Shown: piece by piece, positions 9,567 to 19,060 of the stretch
How positions within the stretch are numbered: the first letter of the stretch is position 1
Layout of the letters: each line of letters begins with the position of its first letter
DNA from: Advenella faeciporci
GTDB lineage: Bacteria; Pseudomonadota; Gammaproteobacteria; Burkholderiales; Burkholderiaceae_B
NCBI RefSeq assembly: GCF_014652395.1
Contig: NZ_BMYS01000001.1
Location: 62,001 to 126,000, forward strand
Reading direction: 5' to 3'
DNA length: 64,000 nucleotides
Made by a program: the position numbers and the translations under genes
The notes under the pieces: generated by a model
Database searches by the model: none
Told to the model about the DNA's origin: nothing
Seen by the model: the letters and a program-made list of their open reading frames with translations, nothing else

Positions 9567-9821
9567 ATGAAAAAAATACTGTTCGCTATTTTTCCCCTTG
9601 TGTTGGCAGGCTGCGCCTCTAGCGGCATAGACATCGTTGACAGAAACAATTTTGGCGTGAAATGCTCTGAAAACGCCAATACGCCACCCAATTGGGAAAT
9701 GTGCATGAAAACGGCACAGTCCACCTGCGGGGGGCAATCGGTCATTAACGCATCACAACATGCGCCAACCGGTTCAGGCAACCCGGACGATGCCTATTTC
9801 ATGACCTTCCAGTGTCATTAA
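9567..9821 (+). CDS. Small lipoprotein with paired cysteines
   Basis: An 84-residue lipoprotein precursor. The ATG at 9567 is selected because AGGAGA lies eight bases upstream; it gives a compact signal (MKKILFAIFPLVLAGC) with lipobox LAGC. The mature part contains four further cysteines (near VKCSEN, EMCMKT, STCGG and the C-terminal QCH), consistent with disulfides in an oxidising compartment. Family and function are not recognised. Confidence 0.75.
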   Translation: MKKILFAIFPLVLAGCASSGIDIVDRNNFGVKCSENANTPPNWEMCMKTAQSTCGGQSVINASQHAPTGSGNPDDAYFMTFQCH

Positions 9822-9836
9822 TTCACCAGCGCTTAT

Positions 9837-10970
9837 TCAGTCCTGCACAACAAGCCGCCACAAACTGGTAACTTCAGCTTTCCTGGCGGCATGTAACAGG
9901 TCTGTGGTATCTGCCACCTTGGCATGATGCGGTTTTATATCATGCCTTTCCAATACAGTTAATCCCGCCTGCCGTATCCATTCAAGCAAGTCCTCCCGGC
10001 TTCGTAAGCCAAGGTGCTCGGCAAGATCAGACAAAATCAGCCATCCTTGTCCGTTGCGGTTTAAATGGGCTGGCAGGTTTTGCAAAAAACCCTTCAGCAT
10101 TGCACTATCCGGATCATACACCGCCTGCTCCAGCGGTGAGGAAGGCTTCGCGGGAAGCCAGGGTGGATTGCAAACAATCAAATCCGCCTTGCCTTCAGGA
10201 AAGAAATAACGCTGCTCTACCGTTATCACTTGTTCATAGCCCAGATTGGCGATATTGAAACGGGCGCATTCAACCGCCCTTTCCTGCATATCAGTTGCCA
10301 CAATGCGCTGAACACCCCGTTTTGCCAGAATAATTGACAGAACACCGGTACCGGTACCAATATCAAAAGCTGTTTGACAGGTTTCAGGCAAAGGCGCCTG
10401 ATCAAGCAACTGCAAATACTCGCCCCTTACCGGTGAAAACACACCGTAAAAAGGGTGGATCTTGCCACCGGCCTGGGGCACCGGCACGCCGTTACGGCGC
10501 CATTCATAAGCGCCAATTACACCCAATAATTCTCGAAGTGAAACAACAAAAGCACTGGTATGCGCATACACTTGCGCACAGGCCTGTTGAAGATCGGGAG
10601 CACGTCGAAGCGCAATATTAAAGCCTGGTTCGATTCGAATTAACAGCATGCCTAACAAGCGGGCACGCTGAGCCTGCCCCAGGCGGTATAAATTGAAAAC
10701 ATCACGGATATTTTCCTGGCTGTTTTTTTCTTTTTTCCTGGCTGTTCTTTTGTCAAGACGCCGTGTCATGGCCTGCAACAGCTGACGGGCATTCTGGTAA
10801 TCACCCTGCCACAACAAACCGGCCCCTTCGTGCGCCAGCTTAAGTGCTTCATCGGCAGTCAGGGTGTCATTCACGGGAACAATACGCCTGGGTGGCCTGG
10901 CCCCGCTTTCAGAATGCCACTGGACAAGATGGTTTATTTCGTTTTCCTGCCAGGAGATGGTTTGGGACAT
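9837..10970 (-). CDS. Class I SAM-dependent methyltransferase (NPPW type)
   Basis: A 377-residue protein with an unassigned N-terminal half (about 1-180) and a C-terminal Rossmann methyltransferase domain: SAM-binding FDIGTGTGVLSI, acidic motif VATD, and catalytic NPPW (in IVCNPPWLPAKP). NPPY/W motifs mark N-methyltransferases that act on amide or amino groups, such as PrmC or rRNA base methylases, but the target cannot be told from sequence. It begins 14 bp after the CaCA antiporter stop and is probably the last gene of the long minus-strand operon. Confidence 0.82.
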   Translation of the reverse strand: MSQTISWQENEINHLVQWHSESGARPPRRIVPVNDTLTADEALKLAHEGAGLLWQGDYQNARQLLQAMTRRLDKRTARKKEKNSQENIRDVFNLYRLGQAQRARLLGMLLIRIEPGFNIALRRAPDLQQACAQVYAHTSAFVVSLRELLGVIGAYEWRRNGVPVPQAGGKIHPFYGVFSPVRGEYLQLLDQAPLPETCQTAFDIGTGTGVLSIILAKRGVQRIVATDMQERAVECARFNIANLGYEQVITVEQRYFFPEGKADLIVCNPPWLPAKPSSPLEQAVYDPDSAMLKGFLQNLPAHLNRNGQGWLILSDLAEHLGLRSREDLLEWIRQAGLTVLERHDIKPHHAKVADTTDLLHAARKAEVTSLWRLVVQD

Positions 10971-10984
10971 TTTTTCCTTTTATC

Positions 10985-11971
10985 TTATGACTGCAATCGT
11001 GATAACAATACGCCTATGTAAATGCAATAAAGCGAGACAAACAACACCCCTTCCTTGCGTGACACCATTTTATTACTTTTAAAGATCGGATAGCACAACA
11101 GGGACACCGCAATCATTAATGGCAAATCGATCCACAGTACATCCAACCCTACATTAACCCCTCCCGGTACAACAAAAGTGATCATACCCAGAATGAACAG
11201 GATATTATAAATACCACTGCCAATTAAATTACCAATCGCCACATCACGATCATTCTTGAAAGTGGCCAAGAGTGTTGTCACCAACTCTGGCGAAGAGGTC
11301 CCAAAGGCTACAATAGTCAAACCGATAATGGCATTAGAGACACCATAGCTTTCTGCAATACTTACCGCACTGTCCACCAGCAAATTTGCACCCAGCACCG
11401 ACATGGCCATACCTGAACACAATATAAGCAGATTCCAGATTTTAGAGGTCGCAGTCCAGGTAGTGATCATTTTTTCAGCACCATACGCTTCAACAAACTC
11501 ATGCTGAATCGCAATAGACTCTTTGCGACTTAAGTAAATAAGGGAAATGGTATAAAGAATACCCACGAGCAATAAAATGCCACCATCAAACTGGCTGATA
11601 ACCCCGTCATAAGATAAAAACAGCAATAACAAAGCACTAAAAAAAATCATTGGCAAATCCAGCTTCAAGCTTTGTCCATGAATGGGTAAAGCACGAATAG
11701 CAGCACTTAAACCCAGGATAAAAAGAATATTAAACAGGTTTGCTCCAATAATATTGCCAATAGCCAACTCTCCCTTACCACCAAAATTAGCGGTTAATCC
11801 CACCGCCAGTTCAGGAGTACTGGTACCAACAGAAACAATGGTCAGGCCAATAATAATCGGCTTGATATGTAACATGATGGCAATACGGGAAGCACTTCTG
11901 AGAATCATCTCGGCACCCAGGATAATAATAACCAGACCAGCTACAAAAATAACTGCAGGATGAAATTCCAA
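10985..11971 (-). CDS. Sodium/calcium antiporter, CaCA family (YrbG-like)
   Basis: Inner-membrane cation/Ca2+ exchanger of 328 residues with about ten hydrophobic helices arranged as two homologous halves. The alpha repeats are visible: GTSTPELAVG in the first half and GTSSPELVTT in the second, each carrying the Glu that binds the ion. The start is a TTG (11971) placed directly after the TAA of the upstream P-type ATPase, with GGAGAAG just before it, which implies translational coupling. Together the two gene products would form a Ca2+ (or related divalent cation) export module. Confidence 0.92.
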   Translation of the reverse strand: MEFHPAVIFVAGLVIIILGAEMILRSASRIAIMLHIKPIIIGLTIVSVGTSTPELAVGLTANFGGKGELAIGNIIGANLFNILFILGLSAAIRALPIHGQSLKLDLPMIFFSALLLLFLSYDGVISQFDGGILLLVGILYTISLIYLSRKESIAIQHEFVEAYGAEKMITTWTATSKIWNLLILCSGMAMSVLGANLLVDSAVSIAESYGVSNAIIGLTIVAFGTSSPELVTTLLATFKNDRDVAIGNLIGSGIYNILFILGMITFVVPGGVNVGLDVLWIDLPLMIAVSLLCYPIFKSNKMVSRKEGVLFVSLYCIYIGVLLSRLQS

Positions 11972-14764
11972 TTACTTCTCCAGCTGTCTCAAGACCAATT
12001 TGCGGATTTCACTAAACCACAAAACGCTACTACCCATCAAAACGCACACGCCCCATTGTTCCAGACTAAGGGGAACAGTATTGAATGCCACATTAAGAAA
12101 GCCGACATGCACCACGGCAAGCTGTAACAAAACAGACAAACCCACAGCCCCCAAGAGCCACCGGTTAACAAACATATGCGTGAATGCACTGCTTAATTCC
12201 GAGCGGGCATTAAAGCAGTTGAATAACTGGGCAAAAACAAGTACCGTAAAACCCGCAGTACGGGCAAGCTCAAGGCTTTCGCTCCCTTCCATCATGCCTC
12301 CTGGCAAATAAAAATCTATCGTCAACAAGGTGGCAAAACTCATCACCAGCCCCACCAGGAAAACACCCAGCCACATTCTGCCATTAATGGTACGTTCGGT
12401 TTGCAAACGCGGCTTGCGCGCCATCACGTCTTCGGTCTGCGGGTCTAGCCCCATGGCCAGCGCAGGCCCCGAATCGGTAACCAGATTGATCCATAGAATC
12501 TGGGTAGCCATCAGGGGCACCACAACCCCTCCGTTTTCCGAATACAAACCAAGCAGACCTGCGCCAATTACCCCCAAAAACACGGTCAGCACCTCGCCCA
12601 TATTGGAAGACAGCAAATAACGCAGGAACTTGCGGATATTGTCAAAAATATTGCGACCTTCACGAACCGCAGACACAATGGTGGCAAAGTTATCATCGGC
12701 AAGAATCATCTTGCCGGCCTCTTTGGTGACTTCGGTACCGGTAATCCCCATGGCCACACCAATGTCAGCCGCTTTCAGGGCAGGTGCATCGTTGACGCCA
12801 TCACCCGTCATGGCCACAATATGCCCCATCGTTTGCAGTGCATCCACAATACGCTGCTTATGAACGGGTGCCACCCTGGCGAAAACGGAAACTTTTTCCA
12901 CGGCCTGCCGGAAAGCCTGCTCATCAAGCCGATCAAGTTCTTCACCGGTCAGTGCGCCCTCACCCTCAGCAATAATGCCCAAATCCTGTGCAATACGGGA
13001 TGCCGTGCGCGGATGGTCCCCCGTAATCATGATGACCCTTATGCCTGCCCGGTGAGCTTCCTGAATGGCAGGCCTCACTTCTTCACGCGGTGGATCGATA
13101 ATTCCGACCGTACCGACAAAGATCATATTTTGTTCAAGCGCTTCAAGGTGTTCAAGATCTTCGTGACTGGCTACAGGACGATAGGCAACGGAAAGAGTCC
13201 GATAAGCGGCACCGGACAAGCGATCCACATCGGCCAATGCCTTGGCCCGCAACGCATCGGTAAAAGCCACCACCTCCATTCCTGATCGACATAGCGTGCA
13301 ACGCTGCATAAGTATGTCAGGTGCTCCCTTACTGATCAAAACCAGCATGTCGTCATGCTCATGGTCTTTTTCAATGGTCGACATCATTTTCCGGTCGGAA
13401 CTGAAAGGAATTTCCAGGACCCTTTCAAAACGCTGTTTACGACGATCTGCCACATTCAGTTTCTGTTCGGCCACCAGAAAAGCGGCTTCGGTCGGATCTC
13501 CCTGGATTTCCCACTCTCCGTCCTTGTTCAGCCGCAAATCCGCATTATTGGCCAGGCTGCCACCACTCAGCAGCACAATCTGTTCGGCATGCAACTGGCC
13601 CGATTCCAGTGGCTTACCCTGAAATCTGACACTCCCTTCCGGTATATAGCCAACTCCGCTTAACTCGATACAACCGGAACTGGTATATGCCTGCCCAATG
13701 GTCATTTCCGAACGGGTTAGCGTACCGGTTTTATCAGTACAAATCACCGAAGCTGAGCCCAGCGTTTCGACGGAAGACAGTTTTTTAACGATGGCCTTGC
13801 GATTGGCCATCTTCTGGACACCCAGCGCCAATACCACCGACAATATGGCAGGCAAGCCCTCGGGCACTGCAGCCACCGCCAGCGAAACCCCCAGCAACAG
13901 GACATTGATGACATCTGAAATACTTTTTATTTCCGCCAGCAACAATACAGTAATTACCACGACCATGGCAATAGCAATCACGGCTTTACCAAGCATACGG
14001 CCAATATGGCCGATTTCCTTTTGCAAAGGGGTTGGCCCTTCAATAGTTTGATCCAGCATTTGCGCAATGGATCCCATTTCCGTCTCCATGCCGGTTGCCG
14101 TTACCACCGCTTTGCCGGTGCCCTGCACTACCGCGGTTCCCTTGAAAATCATGTTCAGGCGGTCACCTAACGGCAAAACCCGCTCCAGGCGAGCCGCATC
14201 TTTCATGACGGCCTCGCTTTCACCCGTCAGGGACGCTTCCTGGACTTTCAGGGCCGACGCACGAAGGAGCCGGGCATCAGCCCCGACGGCATCCCCCTCT
14301 TCCAGCATGAGAATATCTCCGACCACCAGACTGGTACTGGGTACACGGCTCACCACGCCATCACGCAATACGGCAGACGTGACTTCGGTCATTTTTGCCA
14401 GTGCCGCCACCGCGTTTTGCGCCTTGTTCTCTTGCACATAACCCAAAATGGCATTACCCACCACAATCAATAAAATCACCAGCGCATCAATGGGCCAGCC
14501 TACCCAACCCTCTACGGCCCAGGCAATCACGGAAATCAAAATGGCAATCAGCAACAAATAAACCAATGGATCCTGAAACTGCCTCAAAAACCGTTTCCAG
14601 CCGGGAACCGGCATGGCAGCCCTCAGCTCATTGGGGCCATCCTTTTGCAATCGTTGGCTTGCCTGTGAACTGCTCAAACCGGTTTCAGGATGAGTGCCCA
14701 GCTCCAGTACAATCGCCTCGGGGCTTTGTACTGAAGGGTCCATCCCGCCACGTTGCTTTGCCAT
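11972..14764 (-). CDS. Cation-transporting P-type ATPase, Ca2+-ATPase (P2A) type
   Basis: A 930-residue inner-membrane ATPase. In order: N-terminal cation-ATPase domain, actuator loop with LTGESE, membrane helix 4 with PEGLPA (a Ca2+-binding signature of SERCA/PMCA-type pumps), phosphorylation site DKTGTLT, nucleotide domain, MITGDHP and hinge GDGVNDAPALKAADIG, then C-terminal helices. The motif set favours Ca2+ (possibly Mn2+) over heavy-metal P1B pumps, because there is no CPx motif or N-terminal metal-binding domain. It starts 21 bp after fetB and is coupled to the CaCA antiporter. Confidence 0.93.
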   Translation of the reverse strand: MAKQRGGMDPSVQSPEAIVLELGTHPETGLSSSQASQRLQKDGPNELRAAMPVPGWKRFLRQFQDPLVYLLLIAILISVIAWAVEGWVGWPIDALVILLIVVGNAILGYVQENKAQNAVAALAKMTEVTSAVLRDGVVSRVPSTSLVVGDILMLEEGDAVGADARLLRASALKVQEASLTGESEAVMKDAARLERVLPLGDRLNMIFKGTAVVQGTGKAVVTATGMETEMGSIAQMLDQTIEGPTPLQKEIGHIGRMLGKAVIAIAMVVVITVLLLAEIKSISDVINVLLLGVSLAVAAVPEGLPAILSVVLALGVQKMANRKAIVKKLSSVETLGSASVICTDKTGTLTRSEMTIGQAYTSSGCIELSGVGYIPEGSVRFQGKPLESGQLHAEQIVLLSGGSLANNADLRLNKDGEWEIQGDPTEAAFLVAEQKLNVADRRKQRFERVLEIPFSSDRKMMSTIEKDHEHDDMLVLISKGAPDILMQRCTLCRSGMEVVAFTDALRAKALADVDRLSGAAYRTLSVAYRPVASHEDLEHLEALEQNMIFVGTVGIIDPPREEVRPAIQEAHRAGIRVIMITGDHPRTASRIAQDLGIIAEGEGALTGEELDRLDEQAFRQAVEKVSVFARVAPVHKQRIVDALQTMGHIVAMTGDGVNDAPALKAADIGVAMGITGTEVTKEAGKMILADDNFATIVSAVREGRNIFDNIRKFLRYLLSSNMGEVLTVFLGVIGAGLLGLYSENGGVVVPLMATQILWINLVTDSGPALAMGLDPQTEDVMARKPRLQTERTINGRMWLGVFLVGLVMSFATLLTIDFYLPGGMMEGSESLELARTAGFTVLVFAQLFNCFNARSELSSAFTHMFVNRWLLGAVGLSVLLQLAVVHVGFLNVAFNTVPLSLEQWGVCVLMGSSVLWFSEIRKLVLRQLEK

Positions 14765-14785
14765 TTCCCTGTTTCCCTTTGAAGA

Positions 14786-15580
14786 TTATTTTTCCTGCAG
14801 TTTCCAATACATGAAATTATGCGATTTTGAAAACAAACGCCTGAAAACAAACAGCACGGCCAACACACAACCAATTGCAGAGGCTGCGCTAAGAAAAAAC
14901 ATGACAATAATCTGGTAGCGAATTGCCTGTTCAGGATCCTGGCCAGCCAGAATCTGCCCAGTCATCATGCCGGGAAGACTCACCAGCCCAATGACCATCA
15001 TACTGTTAATTGTTGGCATCATGCCTGCCATGACGGCATTTTGTGCTGGCTCTTTATACGCTTCCCAACGACTCGCTCCAAGAGAAAGCAGCATTTCAAC
15101 CTGTTCACGTTTTTGGGTTAATTCATGGGTAATACGATCCAGGCCCAAGGACACGCCGGTAAGCGTATTTCCCAGAATCATGCCCATAATGGGAATCACG
15201 TACTGGGGCTTATACCAAGGCTGTACCTGCAACACAACAACCAGCCCCAGCAAGGCAATCAACCAGGAAGACACCCAGACCGAAACCAACGCATCTACTC
15301 TCATGCCGCCATATTGGATACGATTGCGATTATGCGCGGCCATACCGGCTATAAAAGTCATGATGCCAATAATCAGCAACACCACATACCATTGATCTAC
15401 ACTAAACACCCATTTCAGAATATAACCAATCAGCAACAGCTGAACAACCATCCTGACGGCAGCCACTAACAGACTCTTTTCAAGCCTGAGCTTTAACAGG
15501 AGGGAAATCAAGCCATTGGCCAGCACCAGCAAAGAGGCCAAGGCGATATCCAGGTAGGAAATTTCTATATAGGAAGCCAT
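14786..15580 (-). CDS. fetB: FetB-like ABC transporter permease (iron export)
   Basis: UPF0014/FetB family inner-membrane protein of 264 residues with about seven hydrophobic segments. Conserved blocks include AAVRMVVQLLLIG near the start, MGMILGNTLTGVSLGLDR in the middle and GLVSLPGMMTGQILAG. FetAB of E. coli exports iron and raises resistance to hydrogen peroxide. The ATG shares one base with the fetA stop (TAATG), so the pair is translationally coupled. Confidence 0.9.
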   Translation of the reverse strand: MASYIEISYLDIALASLLVLANGLISLLLKLRLEKSLLVAAVRMVVQLLLIGYILKWVFSVDQWYVVLLIIGIMTFIAGMAAHNRNRIQYGGMRVDALVSVWVSSWLIALLGLVVVLQVQPWYKPQYVIPIMGMILGNTLTGVSLGLDRITHELTQKREQVEMLLSLGASRWEAYKEPAQNAVMAGMMPTINSMMVIGLVSLPGMMTGQILAGQDPEQAIRYQIIVMFFLSAASAIGCVLAVLFVFRRLFSKSHNFMYWKLQEK

Positions 15581-16266
15581 TACGCGACCCCAGTTGTTAA
15601 CACACCGGCATTCATGTGCCAGACTTGCTGCCCAACACGCTTTTTTTGCTGCTCATCATGACTGATCCACACATAAGCCCTGGTTTCATCATGCAGCTGC
15701 ATCCATTTATTGATTAATAATTCCACCTGCATAGCCATGTCCATATCCAGGGCAGAAGTGGGCTCATCAAGCAGCAAGATAACCGGATCCAGTTGCAAAA
15801 CCCGTAACAGACAAACCAGTTGCCTTTCACCACCCGATAAATCAGCCGCATTTTTTTGCAAAAAAGTGTCCGGTTTATCTATCATGGCTAAAAAACGCGC
15901 TATTTTTTCAGGATTGAAGCGACGCTCCCGGTTGATATGCAACGCAAAGGGAAACATCAAATTTTCCTGTACCGTTCCCCTTAACAATACGGGTCGTTGC
16001 CGAATATAAGCCACCGCTGAACGATAATGCGGAATATCTGCCTGCCTTACAAGTTGTCCGTTAAAAGTAATACTACCCTGGTCGGGTTGGTCAAGCAGGG
16101 CCAGCATACGACAAAACACACTCTTTCCCGAACCCGAACTCCCGGAAAGAACGATACGGTCACCCTGATGAATCATACAAGAAGCGGACTTCACCAGTTT
16201 GACCTTGTTGACAGGATCTATCCGGCAAAGATTTTCGGCTTTTAGCAAGATCTTTTTATTGTCCAT
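15580..16266 (-). CDS. fetA: FetA-like ABC transporter ATP-binding protein
   Basis: ABC ATPase of 228 residues that energises FetB. Walker A is GSSGSGKS, the signature is LSGGERQL, and Walker B is VILLLDEPTSALD; the H-loop lies in WISHDEQ. The start overlaps the last 11 bp of dtd, and the end overlaps the fetB start. Iron export is inferred from the FetAB family pairing, not from residues seen here. Confidence 0.9.
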   Translation of the reverse strand: MDNKKILLKAENLCRIDPVNKVKLVKSASCMIHQGDRIVLSGSSGSGKSVFCRMLALLDQPDQGSITFNGQLVRQADIPHYRSAVAYIRQRPVLLRGTVQENLMFPFALHINRERRFNPEKIARFLAMIDKPDTFLQKNAADLSGGERQLVCLLRVLQLDPVILLLDEPTSALDMDMAMQVELLINKWMQLHDETRAYVWISHDEQQKKRVGQQVWHMNAGVLTTGVA

Positions 16267-16708
16267 CGAAGCTATCCAGGAGGATGGTTACAGGACCATC
16301 GTTGATGAGAGCCACTTTCATATTGGCGCCAAAAACACCGGTCGGCACCGTTTTACCCAAGACCTTTTCAAGCGTCTGCACAAAACAATCAAAAAACGGC
16401 AAAGCCATTTCCGGACGGGCTGCCTTAATATAAGAAGGACGATTGCCTTTGCGGGTATCGGCCAACAATGTGAACTGGCTAACTGCGAGAATATCAAAAC
16501 CCTTGTCAAGCAGGGAAAGATTCATGATGCCCTGCTGATCATCAAAAATGCGCAGTTGAGTAATTTTACGCACCAGATAATCAATATCTTTTTGTGTATC
16601 CACTGGGCTTATACCCACCAGCACCAGCATTCCGCGGCCAATACTTGCTGCCAATTCACCATCAACCGTGACACTGGCCTCTTGTACCCGCTGGACAACC
16701 ACTTTCAT
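16256..16708 (-). CDS. dtd: D-aminoacyl-tRNA deacylase
   Basis: Cytoplasmic homodimeric enzyme that hydrolyses D-aminoacyl-tRNA, here 150 residues, the usual DTD length. Signature motifs are SQFTLLADTRKGNRPS and the C-terminal NDGPVTILLDS (the cross-subunit GP motif preceded by Asn-Asp). The start is the ATG at 16708 (MKVVVQRV, the typical family N-terminus); it overlaps the upstream stop as ATGA. An upstream extension to 16732 would read through the previous gene and is unlikely. Confidence 0.95.
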   Translation of the reverse strand: MKVVVQRVQEASVTVDGELAASIGRGMLVLVGISPVDTQKDIDYLVRKITQLRIFDDQQGIMNLSLLDKGFDILAVSQFTLLADTRKGNRPSYIKAARPEMALPFFDCFVQTLEKVLGKTVPTGVFGANMKVALINDGPVTILLDSFDGQ

Positions 16709-17316
16709 TTTCCAGCCACCCGGTATACCCATTGAATAATGTCATGATTGATTCGGCCTGCTGCCCGCCCGAAAGCCTGAACGACTTCAGGCACCTGACG
16801 CCCGTCAACCGGTTCGGCAACACTGAAATGCCGGCTGGCAATCACCCGGCCACTTTGTCCATTAACAAGGCTGGCCTCAAAGGCAATGAGCGCTGTAGGT
16901 TGCTCATTTCGATATTCAACTTGAAAATCAACCAGATCTCCTCGCAATTGATAGTCAGCAAGCAAACTCTCCCTTTCGTTGCCGACCGCTTTCAGATCAG
17001 CGGTTTTTCGCAGATCCCGAACAAGCCTGTTACGGAAAACAACAGGTGCAGGATCACTCCAGCGACTTCCCTCATAAACGCTAAGACGATTACCGGATGG
17101 AACAACGGCGATACGGTCTGTATCAAGAAAACTGCCGGCATAAGGGGTAAAAACACTTAAAGACCTGCCAGACAAACCGGAAAAAGCCGCTGCCGTGACC
17201 TCGTGGGCAGCTGGCAGCTGATAAACGGTGAGCGGGTCAGACTTGGGAAGAATTGAACATGCGCCGAGTAATGAAGCCAGCGATGCCATTATGATACATC
17301 TGGATTGCCTTCTCAT
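16705..17316 (-). CDS. ABC-type transport auxiliary lipoprotein (PqiC-like)
   Basis: A 203-residue precursor with lipobox LGAC after a short signal, followed by a single globular domain typical of the MCE-associated auxiliary lipoproteins (PqiC/YmbA group). It likely sits in the outer membrane and completes the envelope-spanning pathway for lipids made by the MlaD-, MlaF- and MlaE-like proteins encoded just upstream. ATGA overlaps join it to the mlaD-like gene before it and to dtd after it. Confidence 0.85.
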   Translation of the reverse strand: MRRQSRCIIMASLASLLGACSILPKSDPLTVYQLPAAHEVTAAAFSGLSGRSLSVFTPYAGSFLDTDRIAVVPSGNRLSVYEGSRWSDPAPVVFRNRLVRDLRKTADLKAVGNERESLLADYQLRGDLVDFQVEYRNEQPTALIAFEASLVNGQSGRVIASRHFSVAEPVDGRQVPEVVQAFGRAAGRINHDIIQWVYRVAGK

Positions 17317-18251
17317 GGCTTGAACTCCTTGATTTGATTGCCGTGCAGCAGATACTCGGAAGGATTTTCTTTAAGTTGACGGATAATGCCCTGTAAATCA
17401 CTGAATGCATTCCTGAATTCAAGCAAAGCCGGCCCAATACCCTTTAGCCCCTGCATACCCTGCCCGATAGCCCCCTGATTGTTTTTAACCAGCTGCTGGA
17501 TATTGGCACCCGCATTTTCCACTGACTTCATGGCTTGGCTGGCACTTTGCAATACCCTGGTACCCTGCTGGCTGAGCAAGGCATTGCCATTACTGGCCAG
17601 ATCCCCAATAAACTTCATGGCACCATTAACCTGTTTGACCATTGCCGTCAACTCGGTCAGCAAGCCATCGACACTGGTTTCCTTGGCAGACAGGAAATTA
17701 CTAATATCTTCTATGTTATCAAGCGTATTGCCAATTTTTTCCGCATTCTCATCCGACAGGACATTTCTGGCATTCACAATCAGCTCGGTCAGGTTATACA
17801 TTAATGACTCACCATTACTTAATAAGGCCATTAAGGCCGAAGGCGTAGCCACAATAACCGGATCCTCATCATCAACACCCACTAATTCAGGGCTGCCTGG
17901 CGAACCTCCGCTAAATTCAATCACTGAAAGGCCGGTAATGCCAGTAATACTTAACTTGGCCGTCACATCCTGTTTAATGGGTACATTTGCCTGAATCCTT
18001 ACACGGGCAAGCACCTTGCGTGGGTCATCGGGATGCAAAGACAAAGACACCACATCGCCCACCTTGATGCCGCTATACTGCACGGCACTGCCTTTGGACA
18101 AGCCGCTTACCCCTTGATTAAATTCAATAATGTAAAAACGTGCATTGTTGTCAGCACTGGATTTACCCAACCAAAGGGCAAATAACAAGGCTGCCGCCGT
18201 ACACACAACGGTAAAAATGCCAATCAGCACGTGATGCGCCTTGGGTTCCAT
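17313..18251 (-). CDS. MlaD-family MCE protein
   Basis: A 312-residue protein with one N-terminal membrane anchor (about residues 8-28) and one MCE domain (GVSGLSKGSAVQYSGIKVGDV onward, about 45-120), then a long helical region (about 130-300). MCE proteins form hexameric rings that carry phospholipids across the periplasm. The helical extension is longer than in MlaD (about 180 residues), which suggests a needle-like channel reaching towards the outer membrane. It follows the ATPase gene by 5 bp. Confidence 0.88.
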   Translation of the reverse strand: MEPKAHHVLIGIFTVVCTAAALLFALWLGKSSADNNARFYIIEFNQGVSGLSKGSAVQYSGIKVGDVVSLSLHPDDPRKVLARVRIQANVPIKQDVTAKLSITGITGLSVIEFSGGSPGSPELVGVDDEDPVIVATPSALMALLSNGESLMYNLTELIVNARNVLSDENAEKIGNTLDNIEDISNFLSAKETSVDGLLTELTAMVKQVNGAMKFIGDLASNGNALLSQQGTRVLQSASQAMKSVENAGANIQQLVKNNQGAIGQGMQGLKGIGPALLEFRNAFSDLQGIIRQLKENPSEYLLHGNQIKEFKP

Positions 18252-18256
18252 TCGTT

Positions 18257-19060
18257 CTACTCCTGAGACAACGGGTGTCCTGCATGATAAGCCGCCCTTC
18301 CACGGGGGCCATGAAAATATTCCTGAATCCAGGGGTTGTCGACCTGCTCTATTTTTTCCAGTACATCAACGGCCAATACTTTCTTTTCCGACAAAACGGC
18401 AACCCGGTCACAAGCGGTATACAGTGTATCCAGATCATGGGTGACCAGAAAAATAGTCAGTCCCAGGGCATTACGCAAGGTCATGATCAATTGATCAAAA
18501 CTGGCGGCACCAATGGGGTCAAGCCCTGCCGTTGGTTCATCCAGAAACAGGATGGCCGGGTCTAGCGCCAGGGCCCGGGCCAGGGCAGCACGCTTAACCA
18601 TACCCCCTGACAGACTGGCCGGGTAATCATATGCGGCTTTGGCAGGCAAACCAACCAGCGCAATTTTCAAACGGGCAATTTCCTCGGCATCGGCCCGTTT
18701 CAGACCCGCCTGTTCTATTAAAGGGAAAGCCACATTTTCAAGTACTGTTAACGATGAATACAAGGCGCCACGCTGAAACAATACGCCAAATTTTTTCTCC
18801 AACCGGGAGCGGTCACGGTCTGACAACTGAGGCAGGTTTTGTCCAAAAACCCTAACCGAACCGGAAAAAGGCCGAAGCAGACCCACGATAGATCGGAGCA
18901 GCACCGACTTTCCGGTACCCGATCCACCCACGACGCCCATGATTTCTCCTTGGTAGACATCAAGGTCAAGATCCTTGTGGACGACATGGGTACCAAAACT
19001 GTTCACCAGATCCCTGACTTCAATGACCGGTGTCGGGTTTTCAGACCATTTCCCTACCAT
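18257..19060 (-). CDS. MlaF-like ABC transporter ATP-binding protein
   Basis: ABC ATPase of 267 residues of the MCE-transporter type. Walker A is GGSGTGKS, the signature is LSGGMVKR (the variant typical of Mla-type systems), and Walker B is ILFLDEPTAGLDP. The ATG lies inside the last codons of the permease gene (7-bp overlap), so both subunits are probably made together. It powers lipid transport with the neighbouring permease and MCE protein. Confidence 0.9.
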   Translation of the reverse strand: MVGKWSENPTPVIEVRDLVNSFGTHVVHKDLDLDVYQGEIMGVVGGSGTGKSVLLRSIVGLLRPFSGSVRVFGQNLPQLSDRDRSRLEKKFGVLFQRGALYSSLTVLENVAFPLIEQAGLKRADAEEIARLKIALVGLPAKAAYDYPASLSGGMVKRAALARALALDPAILFLDEPTAGLDPIGAASFDQLIMTLRNALGLTIFLVTHDLDTLYTACDRVAVLSEKKVLAVDVLEKIEQVDNPWIQEYFHGPRGRAAYHAGHPLSQE